Source of the DNA: Aquincola sp.
GTDB lineage: Bacteria; Pseudomonadota; Gammaproteobacteria; Burkholderiales; Burkholderiaceae_C
Direction: 5' to 3'
NCBI GenBank assembly: GCA_022841885.1
Contig: JALHQP010000015.1
Coordinates: 1-49,163 of the forward strand
Length of the DNA stretch: 49,163 nt
Shown here: positions 1 to 9,151 of the stretch, piece after piece
How positions within the stretch are numbered: position 1 is the first letter of the stretch
Layout of the letters: the number at the start of each line of letters is the position of its first letter
The notes under the pieces: generated by a model
The model's input: the letters and a program-made list of their open reading frames with translations, nothing else
The model's database searches: none
What the model was told of the DNA's origin: nothing
Translations under genes and position numbers: made by a program

Positions 1-132
1 GACCTGCACGCGCCTCTCGTGCCGCGCGTCGCGCGAGAGCTTTCTCATGTCGGTTGCTTGCATCACCGTCAGATGATGGCGCAATCGAATAGTTCAAGTT
101 AAATACTTCCTGATCAATAAGATGACTGCCTC

Positions 133-1053
133 ATGACCGGGTTCGCCTTCCTCTCCGACACGCGCTTCCTGAAGGCGCCAGTGGCGGCCACCCAGCCGTT
201 CGCCGTGGCCGGTATTGCCTGGGACGGGTCGACGACCAACCGCCCCGGCGCGCGCTTCGGGCCGCGCGCGATCCGCACCGCCAGCCACATGCTGTGCGAC
301 GGCACCCACCCGCACTTCGACGTGTCGCCGCTCGGCCGACTCGGCGACGCGGGCGACCTGACCCTGCCCAACACCGGACTCGCCGCGATGCGCGAGGCGC
401 TGGCCCCGCTGGCGGCACCCCTGATCGCGCGCCACCACATGGTCTGGCTCGGCGGCGACCACTCGATCACGCTGCCCTTGCTGCGCGCCTACCGGACGCA
501 GCTCGGCCGCCCGCTCGCGGTGCTGCACTTCGACGCCCACTGCGACACCTGGACGGACCACTTCGGTGAGCCGAGCGGGCATGGCACCTGGGTCTACGAG
601 GCCATCCAGGAAGGTCTGGTGGTCAAGGAGTGCTTCGTGCAGGCCGGCATCCGCTCGGCCGGCGAACGTGGCGCGCGCGAGTATGTGCGTGACCAGGGCG
701 GCGCCATCCACACGGCGCGCGAACTGCGCGGCCTGGAGAGCCCGGCGCAGCTCGCACCGCTGCTTGCCGACCTGCGCGCCCGCCTCAAACGGCACGGCAT
801 GCCGCCGCTTTATGTCAGCCTCGACATCGACTGCCTCGACCCGGCCTTCGCTCCGGGCACCGGCACGCCCGAGCCCGGCGGCCTGTCGACCAACCAGGTG
901 CTGTCGATCCTCGAGGGCCTGGCCGACCTGCCCTGCGTTGGCATGGATTGCGTCGAAGTGGCGCCGCCCTACGACCATGCCGAGCTGACGAGCTACGCGG
1001 CGGCCCACTTGGCCTGGACCTACCTCTGCAGCCAGCTCGCACGCCGGCGCTGA
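133..1053 (+). CDS. speB: Agmatinase / ureohydrolase family enzyme
   Basis: Manganese-dependent ureohydrolase of 306 aa, the usual agmatinase length. It should split agmatine (or a related guanidino compound such as guanidinobutyrate) into urea and putrescine in the cytosol. Metal-ligand motifs are in place: GGDHS at residues 107-111, DAHCD at 134-138 and the DID pair at 231-233, followed by DPAFAPGTGTPEPGG. It opens a cluster of putrescine-degrading enzymes and a polyamine importer, which favours agmatine as substrate. No strong Shine-Dalgarno precedes the ATG. It ends 15 bp from the convergent Lrp-type regulator. Family is certain; substrate (agmatine versus guanidinobutyrate) is inferred from context. 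Confidence 0.88.
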   Translation: MTGFAFLSDTRFLKAPVAATQPFAVAGIAWDGSTTNRPGARFGPRAIRTASHMLCDGTHPHFDVSPLGRLGDAGDLTLPNTGLAAMREALAPLAAPLIARHHMVWLGGDHSITLPLLRAYRTQLGRPLAVLHFDAHCDTWTDHFGEPSGHGTWVYEAIQEGLVVKECFVQAGIRSAGERGAREYVRDQGGAIHTARELRGLESPAQLAPLLADLRARLKRHGMPPLYVSLDIDCLDPAFAPGTGTPEPGGLSTNQVLSILEGLADLPCVGMDCVEVAPPYDHAELTSYAAAHLAWTYLCSQLARRR

Positions 1054-1068
1054 TGCGATCACCGCGGC

Positions 1069-1557
1069 TCAGCCCGCCGACAGCGGCACGGCCGTCGTGC
1101 GCTTGACCGTGCGCAGCACCAGCATCGAGTTCGAGCGCGCCACGCCAGGCAGGCGCATCAGCACCTCGGTGTGGAAGCGCTCCAGGTCCTCCGCGTCGCG
1201 GTAGGTGAAGCGGATCAGGTAGTCGTTCGCGCCGGCGACGTAGTAGCAGTCGAGGATGCGTGGCTCGGCGCGTACGGCCTGCTCGAAGCGCTCGAGCGCG
1301 TCGCCGCCCAGCGTTTCGAGGTTCACGATCGTGAAGCTGGTGCCGTGCTGACCCACGGCCTTCGGGTTGAGCAGTGCGACGTAGCGCGCGATGACGCCCG
1401 ACTCCTCGAGCTGCTTCACTCGCCGCAGGCAGGCCGATGGCGACAGGTGGACACGCTGCGCGAGGTCCAGGTTCGAGAGCCGCCCATCCTCCTGCAGCAC
1501 CTCCAGGATCGACACGTCGATCGCATCGAGTTGCGCCACACTGCTCTTGCTTCGCAT
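1069..1557 (-). CDS. Lrp/AsnC-family transcriptional regulator
   Basis: Feast/famine regulator of 162 aa. An N-terminal winged helix-turn-helix (LDAIDVSILEVLQEDGR, then SNLDLAQRVHLSPSACLRR) is followed by the RAM ligand-binding domain with the GANDYLIRF segment. I chose the ATG at 1557 because the protein then begins just before the HTH, as is normal; an upstream in-frame extension to 1629 is not family-like. It is divergent from the aminotransferase gene starting at 1709, so it probably controls the polyamine cluster and itself. The 151-bp gap contains two TTGCGCA elements that could be its operator. The effector is unknown; an amino acid or polyamine catabolite is a guess. Confidence 0.9.
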   Translation of the reverse strand: MRSKSSVAQLDAIDVSILEVLQEDGRLSNLDLAQRVHLSPSACLRRVKQLEESGVIARYVALLNPKAVGQHGTSFTIVNLETLGGDALERFEQAVRAEPRILDCYYVAGANDYLIRFTYRDAEDLERFHTEVLMRLPGVARSNSMLVLRTVKRTTAVPLSAG

Positions 1558-1620
1558 GAAATGCCGTCGATTCACATGAATGCGGCATGATATTGCAGCC
1601 AGAAGGGTAAGCCCACAGCG

Positions 1621-1644
1621 ATTGCGCAACCCTATTGCGCACCC
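1621..1644. promoter_or_regulatory. Tandem TTGCGCA repeat in the lrp/aminotransferase divergent gap
   Basis: Two direct copies of ATTGCGCA followed by C-rich bases start at 1621 and 1634, 13 bp apart. The first copy contains the perfect palindrome TTGCGCAA (1622-1629). They lie 64 bp upstream of the Lrp-type gene start and 65 bp upstream of the aminotransferase start. Lrp-family proteins bind phased, weakly palindromic sites, so this is a reasonable operator candidate. No binding evidence is available. Confidence 0.4.
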
Positions 1645-1708
1645 GACTGCCTAGACTGGCTGTCGATGCCGCCGCACACTGCGGCCACCCACCGATCGGA
1701 GTTCTGCC

Positions 1709-3016
1709 ATGGCCGAGCGCATGGACGCTTACTGGATGCCCTTTACCGCGAACCGCCAGTTCAAGAAGGCGCCGCGCCTGCTGGCCCGCAGCGAAGGCAT
1801 GTACTTCTGGACGCCGGAGGGGCGGCAGATCCTCGACGGCGTGGCGGGCCTGTGGTGTGTCAACGCCGGTCATGCACGGCCGAAGATCGTGCAGGCGATC
1901 GCGCAGCAGGCGGGCGAGCTCGACTACGCGCCGCCGTTCCAGATGGCACACCCAAAGGCGTTCGCGCTGGCCGAGCAGCTGGCCGCGCTGTCGCCGGCCG
2001 GCATGAACAAGGTGTTCTTTACCAACTCGGGTTCCGAAGCGGTGGAAACGGCGCTGAAGATGGCGATTGCCTACCACCGCGTGCGCGGCGAGGCGTCACG
2101 CACGCGCCTGATCGGTCGCGAGCGCGGCTACCACGGCGTCAATTTCGGCGGCATCTCGGTGGGTGGCATGGTGGCCAACCGCAAGATGTTCGGCACCCTG
2201 CTCGCGGGCGTCGACCACATCCGGCACACGCACGACCCGGCGCGCAATGCGTTCTCGGTCGGCCAGCCCGAGCATGGTGCCGAGCTCGCCGACGACCTCG
2301 AGCGCCTGGTCGCACTGCACGACGCGAGCACCATCGCCGCGGTCATCGTCGAGCCGATTTCCGGCTCGAGCGGCGTGCTGCTGCCGCCCAAGGGCTACCT
2401 CGAGCGCCTGCGCGCGATCTGCGACAAGCACGGCATCCTGCTGATCTTCGACGAGGTCATCACGGGCTTCGGCCGCACGGGCAACCCCTTCGCGGCGCAG
2501 ACCTTCGGCGTGACGCCGGACATGATCACCGCCGCCAAGGGCATCACCAACGGCGCAGTGCCCATGGGCGCGGTGATCTGCCAGCAGAAGATCCACGACG
2601 TCTTCATGCAGGGCCCCGAGCATCTGATCGAGTTCTTCCACGGCTACACCTACTCGGCCCACCCGCTGGCCTGCGCCGCCGGCCTGGCGACACTGGAAAC
2701 CTATGCCGACGAGGGGCTGCTCACCCGCGCACAACCGATGGCCGGCACCTTCGCCGACGCGGTGCATTCGCTGAAGGGCCTGCCCAACGTGATCGACATC
2801 CGCAACTTCGGCCTCGTTGGCGGCATCGAGCTCGCGCCGCTGCCGGGCGAGCCGGCCAAGCGCGCGTTCAACGTCTTCCTCGAGTGCTGGGAACAGGGCG
2901 TGCTGATCCGCACCACCGGCGACACGATCGCACTGTCGCCGCCGCTGATCATCGAGAAGTCGCAGATCGAGCGCATCGTCGACGTCGTGGGCAAGGCGAT
3001 CCGCAAGAACGCCTGA
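1709..3016 (+). CDS. Class III omega-amino acid:pyruvate aminotransferase
   Basis: PLP-dependent fold-type I transaminase of 435 aa, close to the length of beta-alanine/omega-amino-acid:pyruvate aminotransferases. Visible features are AGLWCVNAGH near residue 50, FFTNSGSEAVETALK, the DEVITGFGRTG segment and the Schiff-base lysine K277 in AAKGITNG. The N-terminal DAYWMPFTANRQFK stretch is typical of the omega-APT group. In this cluster it could transaminate GABA (from the gamma-glutamyl route) or beta-alanine (from spermidine breakdown), giving succinate or malonate semialdehyde. An in-frame ATG at 1721 is an alternative start. It heads the plus-strand run and is divergent from the Lrp-type regulator. 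Confidence 0.85.
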   Translation: MAERMDAYWMPFTANRQFKKAPRLLARSEGMYFWTPEGRQILDGVAGLWCVNAGHARPKIVQAIAQQAGELDYAPPFQMAHPKAFALAEQLAALSPAGMNKVFFTNSGSEAVETALKMAIAYHRVRGEASRTRLIGRERGYHGVNFGGISVGGMVANRKMFGTLLAGVDHIRHTHDPARNAFSVGQPEHGAELADDLERLVALHDASTIAAVIVEPISGSSGVLLPPKGYLERLRAICDKHGILLIFDEVITGFGRTGNPFAAQTFGVTPDMITAAKGITNGAVPMGAVICQQKIHDVFMQGPEHLIEFFHGYTYSAHPLACAAGLATLETYADEGLLTRAQPMAGTFADAVHSLKGLPNVIDIRNFGLVGGIELAPLPGEPAKRAFNVFLECWEQGVLIRTTGDTIALSPPLIIEKSQIERIVDVVGKAIRKNA

Positions 3017-3071
3017 ACCCACCACCTCGCACGCGCGCACCGAAGGACGCTGCCTAGCGCATACCTCGCCC

Positions 3072-4397
3072 ATGTCCCTGCTCGACACCGATCGCGAGTT
3101 GACGCGGCGTTCCTGGTACGCCGCCACCGCGCCGCGCACGACGGCGTTCGCGCCCCTGCCGGCGGGAACGCACGACTGCGATGTCGCGGTGGTCGGCGGC
3201 GGACTCGCCGGGCTGTCGGCGGCGCTGGAGTTGCGCGAGCGCGGCTTCGACGTGCTGCTGCTCGAGGCGCAGGACATCGGCCACGGCGCCAGCGGACGCA
3301 ACGGTGGCCAGGCGATCTACGGCCTGGCCTGCGACATCACGACGATCGAGGACCAGCTGGGCCGCGACGCAGCGCGCCGGGTCTTCGGCATGTCGATCGA
3401 GGCGCTGGACCTGATCCGCGAACGCATCGCACGTTTTGGCATCGACTGCGACTGGCGCGACGGCTACCTCGGCGTGGCCACCGGCGCGCGCAAGGCCCGT
3501 GCGCTGCGCGACGAGGTCGAACTGCTGGCCGCGCGCTACGACCATCCCTTGCGCTGGATCGAGGGGCCCGACCTGCCCGGCTGGATCGCCAGCCCGCGCT
3601 ACGTGGCAGCCGCACATGACCCGCGCTCGGGCCACCTCCACCCACTGAAGTACACGCTGGGCTTGGCCCAGGCAGCGGCCGCGTTGGGCGTGCGGATCCA
3701 CGAGCACAGCGCGATCACGCAACTCGCACCGACACCGCAAGGCGGCGTGCATTTGCGCACAGACGGCGGCGCCGGTGTGAAGGCCCGCCACGCGCTGCTG
3801 GCTGGCAACGTCTACCTCGGCGCCGTCGCGCCCCGCGTGGCGCCGAACCTGGCCGCGCGCATCATGCCGGTCGGCACCTACATCGTCTGCTCCGAGCCGC
3901 TGGGGACCGAACTCGCGGCTTCGCTGATCCCCTGTGGCGCAGCGGTGTGCGACAACAACTTCGTGCTCGACTACTTCCGCACCACCGCGGACCATCGCCT
4001 GCTCTACGGCGGCCGGGTCAGCTACAGCACGCGCACGCCGACCGACCTGGCGCGCTCGATGGCGCGACGCATGAGCGGCACCTTCCCGCAACTGCGGGGC
4101 CGCCAGGTGGACTACGCCTGGGGCGGCTTCGTCGACATCTCGATGAGCCGCGCGCCGGACTTCGGCCGTCTCGCGGACTTCGGCGATCGGGTCTACTACT
4201 TGCAAGGCTTCTCCGGGCATGGCCTGGCGCTGACGGGGCTGGCGGGCAAGCTGGTGGCCGAGGCGATGGCGGGAGACGCTTCGCGCTTCGACGTGTTCGC
4301 GCGCCTGAAGCACCGCCCCTTCCCGGGTGGTGCGGCGCTGCGCACGCCGGCGCTGGTGCTGGGGATGGCGTATTACCGGCTGCGAGACATGCTGTGA
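3072..4397 (+). CDS. puuB: FAD-dependent oxidoreductase, gamma-glutamylputrescine oxidase type
   Basis: DAO-fold flavoprotein of 441 aa with an N-terminal dinucleotide-binding motif (VVGGGLAGLSAALELRERG, GGGLAG at residues 42-47) and the GHGASGRNGGQ segment found in PuuB/OrdL-type amine oxidases. The C-terminal GFSGHGLALTGLAGKL motif closes the FAD site. It should oxidise gamma-glutamylputrescine to the aldehyde with release of ammonia and peroxide. PuuD, PuuA and PuuC homologues follow immediately, completing that pathway. Its stop is 5 bp from the ATG used for the next gene, and the GTGA at 4394-4397 could even couple translation. Assignment rests on family plus neighbourhood. Confidence 0.82.
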   Translation: MSLLDTDRELTRRSWYAATAPRTTAFAPLPAGTHDCDVAVVGGGLAGLSAALELRERGFDVLLLEAQDIGHGASGRNGGQAIYGLACDITTIEDQLGRDAARRVFGMSIEALDLIRERIARFGIDCDWRDGYLGVATGARKARALRDEVELLAARYDHPLRWIEGPDLPGWIASPRYVAAAHDPRSGHLHPLKYTLGLAQAAAALGVRIHEHSAITQLAPTPQGGVHLRTDGGAGVKARHALLAGNVYLGAVAPRVAPNLAARIMPVGTYIVCSEPLGTELAASLIPCGAAVCDNNFVLDYFRTTADHRLLYGGRVSYSTRTPTDLARSMARRMSGTFPQLRGRQVDYAWGGFVDISMSRAPDFGRLADFGDRVYYLQGFSGHGLALTGLAGKLVAEAMAGDASRFDVFARLKHRPFPGGAALRTPALVLGMAYYRLRDML

Positions 4398-4402
4398 CCG
4401 CG

Positions 4403-5158
4403 ATGAATTCACCCAAGCCGATCGTGATCGTGCCGGCCTGCAACCGCAGGGTCGGCCAGCACCCCTTCCACATCGCCGGCAAGAAGTACATCGACGCCGT
4501 GCGTCTGGCCGGCTGCCTGCCGCTGGTGGTGCCGGGTGCCGAGCCCGAGGACTTCGACGCCCTGCTCGACGCGGCCGACGGCCTGCTGCTGACCGGCTCG
4601 CCGTCGAATGTGCACCCGAGCCACTTCGAGGAGGCCGTGCACGATGCGTCGCTGCCGCTCGACCCGGAGCGCGATGCCTGGACGCTGCCGCTGATCCCCA
4701 AGGCGCTCGAGCGTGGCCTGCCCTTCTTCGCGATCTGCCGCGGCGCCCAGGAGACCAACGTGGCGCTCGGGGGCAGCCTGCACCAGGCGGTGCACGAGGT
4801 CGAGGGCCACCTCGACCACCGCGACCCCGACGATGAACCGCTGGACGTGAAATACGCGCCGGCGCATTCGGTGGACGTGATGCCCGGCGGCGTGCTGGCC
4901 CGCCTGCTGCAGCGCGACCGAATCCAGGTCAACTCGCTGCACGGACAGGCCGTGAACCGGCTGGCCCCGGGCCTGCGCGTCGAGGCGCGCGCGCCCGACG
5001 GCGTGATCGAAGCGTTTTCCAAGCCGGACAGTCCCGGCTTCAACCTCGCCGTGCAATGGCACCCGGAGTGGCAGGCGGCGAGCAATCCGGTCTCGATGGC
5101 GATGCTGTCGGCTTTCGGCGCGGCCTGTGCCGCGCGTCGAGACCAAAGAAACAGGTGA
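4403..5158 (+). CDS. puuD: Gamma-glutamyl-GABA hydrolase (class I GATase-like)
   Basis: Peptidase C26/GATase-fold hydrolase of 251 aa. The nucleophile is C112 in AICRGAQE and the His-Glu pair is H220/E222 in QWHPEW; spacing matches PuuD/SpuA proteins. It releases GABA and glutamate from gamma-glutamyl-GABA. I used the ATG at 4403; a GTG at 4394 in the same frame overlaps the previous stop and is possible. It is embedded between the PuuB- and PuuA-like genes, so all four steps of the glutamylated putrescine route are encoded nearby. Confidence 0.88.
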   Translation: MNSPKPIVIVPACNRRVGQHPFHIAGKKYIDAVRLAGCLPLVVPGAEPEDFDALLDAADGLLLTGSPSNVHPSHFEEAVHDASLPLDPERDAWTLPLIPKALERGLPFFAICRGAQETNVALGGSLHQAVHEVEGHLDHRDPDDEPLDVKYAPAHSVDVMPGGVLARLLQRDRIQVNSLHGQAVNRLAPGLRVEARAPDGVIEAFSKPDSPGFNLAVQWHPEWQAASNPVSMAMLSAFGAACAARRDQRNR

Positions 5159-5162
5159 CCCC

Positions 5163-6530
5163 ATGGTCGTGCGAGAGCAATTCACATTCAGCGAGCTGGA
5201 GAACTGGCTCAACCAGCGGCGCGTCACCGAGATCGAGTGCCTGGTGCCCGACCTCACCGGCGTGGCGCGCGGCAAGATCCTGCCGCGCGAGAAGTTCACC
5301 GAGGACCGCGGCATGCGCCTGCCCGAGGTGGTGGTGGCGATGGGCGTGACCGGCGAGTTCCCCGAGGAAGGCCCGTACTACGACGTCATCACGCCGACCG
5401 ACCGCGACATGCACCTGCGGCCCGACCCGAGCACGGTGCGCATCGTGCCCTGGGCGGTCGACCCCACGGCGCAGGTGATCCACGACTGCTACGACCGCGA
5501 CGGCGTGCTCGTGCCCTACGCGCCGCGCTCGGTGCTCAAGCGCGTGTGCGGCCTGTTCGACGCCAAGGGCTGGGACCCGGTGGTCGCGCCCGAACTCGAG
5601 TTCTACCTCGTGGCGCGCAACACCGACCCCGACGTGCCGCTCAAGCCGCCGGTGGGCCGCAGCGGCCGCAGCGAAACCTCGCGCCAGGCCTACTCGATCG
5701 ACGCGGTCAACGAGTTCGACCCGCTGTTCGAGGACGTGTACGAGTACTGCGAAAAGATGGAGCTCAACGTCGACACCCTGATCCACGAGGTCGGTGCCGG
5801 CCAGATGGAGATCAACTTCTTCCACGGGGCGCCGCTCGGCCTGGCCGACGAGGTATTCCTGTTCAAGCGCACGGTGCGTGAGGCAGCGCTGCGGCACGAC
5901 ATGTTCGCCACCTTCATGGCCAAGCCGATCGCCGGCGAGCCGGGCAGCGCGATGCACATCCACCAGAGCCTGGTCGACCGGGCCAGCGGGCTCAACATCT
6001 TCAGCAACGAGGACGGCACGCCATCCAAGGAGTTCTTCTGGTACATCGGCGGCCTGCAGCGCTACACGCCGGCGGCCATGGCCCTGTTCGCACCCTACGT
6101 CAACAGCTACCGCCGCCTGGCGCGCTTCTCGGCCGCGCCGATCAACATCCAGTGGGGTACCGACAACCGAACCGTCGGCATCCGCTCGCCGGTGGCGACA
6201 CCGGCCGCGCGCCGGATCGAGAACCGCGTGATCGGCGCCGACGCCAACCCCTATGTCGCGCTGGCCGCCACCCTGGCCTGCGGCTGGCTCGGCATCCAGA
6301 ACCGCATCGAGCCGACGCCCGAGTGCAAGGGCGACGCCTACCTGGGCGCCCACCAGCTGCCGCGCAGCCTGGGCGAGGCGCTGGCCGCGTTGCGCGCCGA
6401 GACCGACCTGGCCGAGGTGCTCGGCAAGGAGTTCGTCACCGTCTACACCGAGGTCAAGGAAGTCGAGTACGCGGAATTCATGAAAGTGATCTCGCCCTGG
6501 GAGCGGGAACACCTCTTGCTCCATGTCTGA
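5163..6530 (+). CDS. puuA: Gamma-glutamylputrescine synthetase (glutamine synthetase fold)
   Basis: 455-aa glutamine-synthetase-family ligase that should join glutamate to putrescine with ATP, the entry step of the glutamylated pathway. It shows the N-terminal beta-grasp (LVPDLTGVARGKILP), ELEFYL for metal binding, GAGQMEINF, and the catalytic-domain stretches GSAMHIHQS and NRTVGIRSP; the C-terminal SPWEREHLLLHV tail is intact. The ATG at 5163 follows CAGGTG at a sensible distance and lies 4 bp after the puuD stop; an upstream in-frame ATG at 5127 would overlap puuD by 32 bp and is less likely. It lacks the adenylylation-loop context of housekeeping GlnA, supporting a polyamine substrate. Confidence 0.88.
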   Translation: MVVREQFTFSELENWLNQRRVTEIECLVPDLTGVARGKILPREKFTEDRGMRLPEVVVAMGVTGEFPEEGPYYDVITPTDRDMHLRPDPSTVRIVPWAVDPTAQVIHDCYDRDGVLVPYAPRSVLKRVCGLFDAKGWDPVVAPELEFYLVARNTDPDVPLKPPVGRSGRSETSRQAYSIDAVNEFDPLFEDVYEYCEKMELNVDTLIHEVGAGQMEINFFHGAPLGLADEVFLFKRTVREAALRHDMFATFMAKPIAGEPGSAMHIHQSLVDRASGLNIFSNEDGTPSKEFFWYIGGLQRYTPAAMALFAPYVNSYRRLARFSAAPINIQWGTDNRTVGIRSPVATPAARRIENRVIGADANPYVALAATLACGWLGIQNRIEPTPECKGDAYLGAHQLPRSLGEALAALRAETDLAEVLGKEFVTVYTEVKEVEYAEFMKVISPWEREHLLLHV

Positions 6531-6539
6531 GGCCACCGC

Positions 6540-7928
6540 ATGAGCACCCGCACCACCCAACAATGGCAGGCCGCCGACGCGGCCCACTTCCTGCACCCCT
6601 TCACCGACTTCCAGTCGCTGGCGAAGAGGGGCTCGCGCGTCATCGAGCGCGCCAGCGACATCTACCTCTGGGACACCGACGGCAAGAAGATCCTCGACGC
6701 GATGAGCGGCCTGTGGTGCGTCAACGTCGGCTATGGCCAGCGCGCGCTGATCGACGCGGCGACGCGCCAGCTCGAGACCCTGCCCTTCTACAACGCCTTC
6801 TTCCAGACCGCCACGCCGCCGGCCATCGAACTGGCCGAGCTGCTGGCCGAGGTGACGCCGCCGCAGTTCCAGCACGTGTTCTTCTCGGGCTCCGGCTCCG
6901 AGGGCAACGACACCGTGGTGCGCATGGTGCGCCGCTACTGGGACATCCTGGGTCAGCCCGAGCGCCAGGTGATCGTCAGCCGCCACAACGCCTACCACGG
7001 CAGCACGATGGCCGGCGCCTCGCTCGGCGGCATGGCCGGCATGCATGCCCAGGGCGGCCTGCCGATTCCCGGCATCGTGCACATCGACCAGCCCTACTGG
7101 TTTGAAAATGGTGCGGACCTGTCGCGCGACGAATTCGGCCTGGCCTGTGCGCGCCAGCTCGAGGCCAAGATCCTCGAACTCGGTGCCGACAAGGTGGCGG
7201 CCTTCATCGGCGAGCCGATCCAGGGTGCCGGCGGCGTGATCGTCCCGCCCGCGACCTACTGGCCCGAAATCCAGCGCATCTGCGACCAGTACGGCGTGCT
7301 GCTCGTCAGCGACGAGGTCATCACCGGCTTTGGCCGCACCGGGCGCTGGTTCGGCTGCGAAACCATGGGCACGAAGCCCGACCTGTTGACCTTCGCCAAA
7401 GGGGTGACCAGCGGCTACATCCCGCTGGGTGGCGTGATGGTCGGCGAACGCGTGGCCAGGGTGCTCATCGAGCGCGGCGGCGAGTTCAACCACGGCTACA
7501 CCTACTCCGGCCACCCGGTGGCCTGCGCGGTGGCGCTGGCCAACATTCGCCTGGTGCGCGAGCAAAACCTGGTCGAGCGCGTGCGAACGGACGTCGGCCC
7601 CTACCTGGCCGAGGCCTACGCTCAACTGGCCGAACACCCACTGGTCGGCGAGGCCCAGACCTGCGGCCTGATGGGCGCCCTGCTGCTGGTCAAAGACAAG
7701 TCGGGCCCGCGCGGGGGCGCGCCGTTCCCGGGCGAGCTGGAGCTTGGCATGGTCTGCCGCGGCCATTGCTTCCGCGAGGGGCTGATCATGCGCGCCGTCG
7801 GCGACCGCATGATCATCGCGCCGCCGCTGATCATCACGCGCGCGCAGATCGACGAAATGCTCGTGTTGATCCGCCGTTGTCTCGACCTGACGCTGGCCGA
7901 CGTTCGCAAGAACGGCTGGGACCATTGA
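6540..7928 (+). CDS. spuC: Putrescine aminotransferase, SpuC-like
   Basis: Class III PLP aminotransferase of 462 aa. The opening AAHFLHPFTDF and the LWDTDGKKILDAMSGLWCVN block are characteristic of SpuC-type polyamine:pyruvate transaminases. FSGSGSEGNDT binds the cofactor phosphate, DEVITGFGRTG holds the PLP aspartate, and K287 in FAKGVTSG is the Schiff-base lysine. It would convert putrescine (and perhaps cadaverine or spermidine) with pyruvate to 4-aminobutanal and alanine, a glutamylation-independent bypass. It lies 9 bp after puuA and 95 bp before the binding-protein gene of the importer. Gene naming follows the Pseudomonas spu system. Confidence 0.85.
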   Translation: MSTRTTQQWQAADAAHFLHPFTDFQSLAKRGSRVIERASDIYLWDTDGKKILDAMSGLWCVNVGYGQRALIDAATRQLETLPFYNAFFQTATPPAIELAELLAEVTPPQFQHVFFSGSGSEGNDTVVRMVRRYWDILGQPERQVIVSRHNAYHGSTMAGASLGGMAGMHAQGGLPIPGIVHIDQPYWFENGADLSRDEFGLACARQLEAKILELGADKVAAFIGEPIQGAGGVIVPPATYWPEIQRICDQYGVLLVSDEVITGFGRTGRWFGCETMGTKPDLLTFAKGVTSGYIPLGGVMVGERVARVLIERGGEFNHGYTYSGHPVACAVALANIRLVREQNLVERVRTDVGPYLAEAYAQLAEHPLVGEAQTCGLMGALLLVKDKSGPRGGAPFPGELELGMVCRGHCFREGLIMRAVGDRMIIAPPLIITRAQIDEMLVLIRRCLDLTLADVRKNGWDH

Positions 7929-8023
7929 GCATTCACCCGGATGCCTGTCCGTCGGCCACGACCTAGACTGCCCCGTTGACTCCCCCTGTCCACCCCCTTC
8001 ATCCCACCGGAGGTCCTCGCACC

Positions 8024-9139
8024 ATGGCCAAACCGCTCTCGTCCCTGCTCACGGCCGCCTGCGCCGTTGCGCTCGCCCTGGCTTCGACCGGGCTGCGTGC
8101 CCAGGAGGAGGAGAAGGTCCTCAACATCTACAACTGGTCCGACTACATCGGCGAGGACCTGATCAGGAAGTTCGAGGCCGAGACCGGCATCAAGGTCCGC
8201 TACGACAACTTCGACAACAACGAGATCGTCCACGCCAAGCTGGTGGCGGGCAAGACGGGCTACGACATCATCGTGCCATCGTCGAACTGGGCCAAGCTGC
8301 AGATCGACGGCGGCCTGCTGCAAAAGCTCGACAAGGCCAAGATCCCGAACCTCAAGGGCGTCGACCCCGCCATCAACGCCCAGCTGTCGAAGATGGACCC
8401 GGGCAACGACTACCTGGTCAACTGGCTGTGGGGCTTCACCACGGTGGGCATCAACGTCGACAAGGTCAAGGCCGCGCTCGGCAGCACGCCGATGCCGGCC
8501 AACGCCTGGGACCTCGTCTTCAAGCCCGAGTACATCAGCAAGCTGAAAAGCTGTGGCGTCTCCTTCCTCGACTCGGCCACCGAGGTCGTGCCCGCCGCGC
8601 TGCACTTCCTCGGCAAGCCGCCGTTCTCCAAGAGCCCGGCCGACTACACCGCCGCGGCCAATGTGCTGAAGGCGATCCGCCCGCATGTGACGCTGTTCAG
8701 TTCGTCGGGCTACATCAACGACATGGCCGGCGGCTCGATCTGCGTGGCGCTCGGCTGGTCGGGCGACATCAACATCGCGCGCCAGCGCGCGATCGACGGC
8801 AAGACCGGCCAGAACATCCAGGCCCTGCTGCCGAGCAACGGCGGCCTGCTGTTCTTCGACACCATGGTCATCCCGGCCGACGCGGCCCGCCCCGGCAACG
8901 CGCACAAGTTCATCAACTTCATGCTGCGCCCCGAGAACGCGGCGGCCAACACCAACAAGGTCTTCTACCCGAACGCAGTGCCGGAGTCGAAGAAGAACAT
9001 CCGCGCCGAGGTGGCGAACAACCCGACGGTCTTCCTGCCCGCGGCCGAGATGGCCAAGATGATCCCGCCCGATGCGCTGAACAACGACCTGCGCAGGCTG
9101 ATGACGCGCACCTACACCTCATTCAAGACCGGCCTGTAG
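8024..9139 (+). CDS. potF: Putrescine/spermidine ABC transporter periplasmic binding protein
   Basis: 371-aa PotD/PotF-type solute-binding protein. A signal peptide occupies roughly residues 1-26 (Lys, then LLTAACAVALALAS, cleavage after LRAQ). The mature protein opens with VLNIYNWSDYIG, the hallmark of polyamine-binding proteins. I chose the ATG at 8024 because GGAGG at 8009-8013 sits at the right distance and the signal peptide then begins properly. It delivers putrescine or related polyamines to the following ATPase and two permeases, and feeds the catabolic enzymes upstream. Putrescine versus spermidine preference cannot be read with certainty. Confidence 0.9.
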   Translation: MAKPLSSLLTAACAVALALASTGLRAQEEEKVLNIYNWSDYIGEDLIRKFEAETGIKVRYDNFDNNEIVHAKLVAGKTGYDIIVPSSNWAKLQIDGGLLQKLDKAKIPNLKGVDPAINAQLSKMDPGNDYLVNWLWGFTTVGINVDKVKAALGSTPMPANAWDLVFKPEYISKLKSCGVSFLDSATEVVPAALHFLGKPPFSKSPADYTAAANVLKAIRPHVTLFSSSGYINDMAGGSICVALGWSGDINIARQRAIDGKTGQNIQALLPSNGGLLFFDTMVIPADAARPGNAHKFINFMLRPENAAANTNKVFYPNAVPESKKNIRAEVANNPTVFLPAAEMAKMIPPDALNNDLRRLMTRTYTSFKTGL

Positions 9140-9151
9140 CGCGGCCGCGTC

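Noticed and set aside
1-132. Sigma-type promoter or riboswitch before the agmatinase gene
   Set aside because: The stretch is somewhat AT-rich near 90-125, but I could not identify a convincing -35/-10 pair or conserved RNA structure.
5040-7925. A minus-strand open frame of more than 900 codons opposite puuA and spuC
   Set aside because: It is a GC-bias shadow: the plus-strand frames carry complete, recognisable enzymes, and the antisense translation is a low-complexity Val/Ala/Arg/His-rich sequence.
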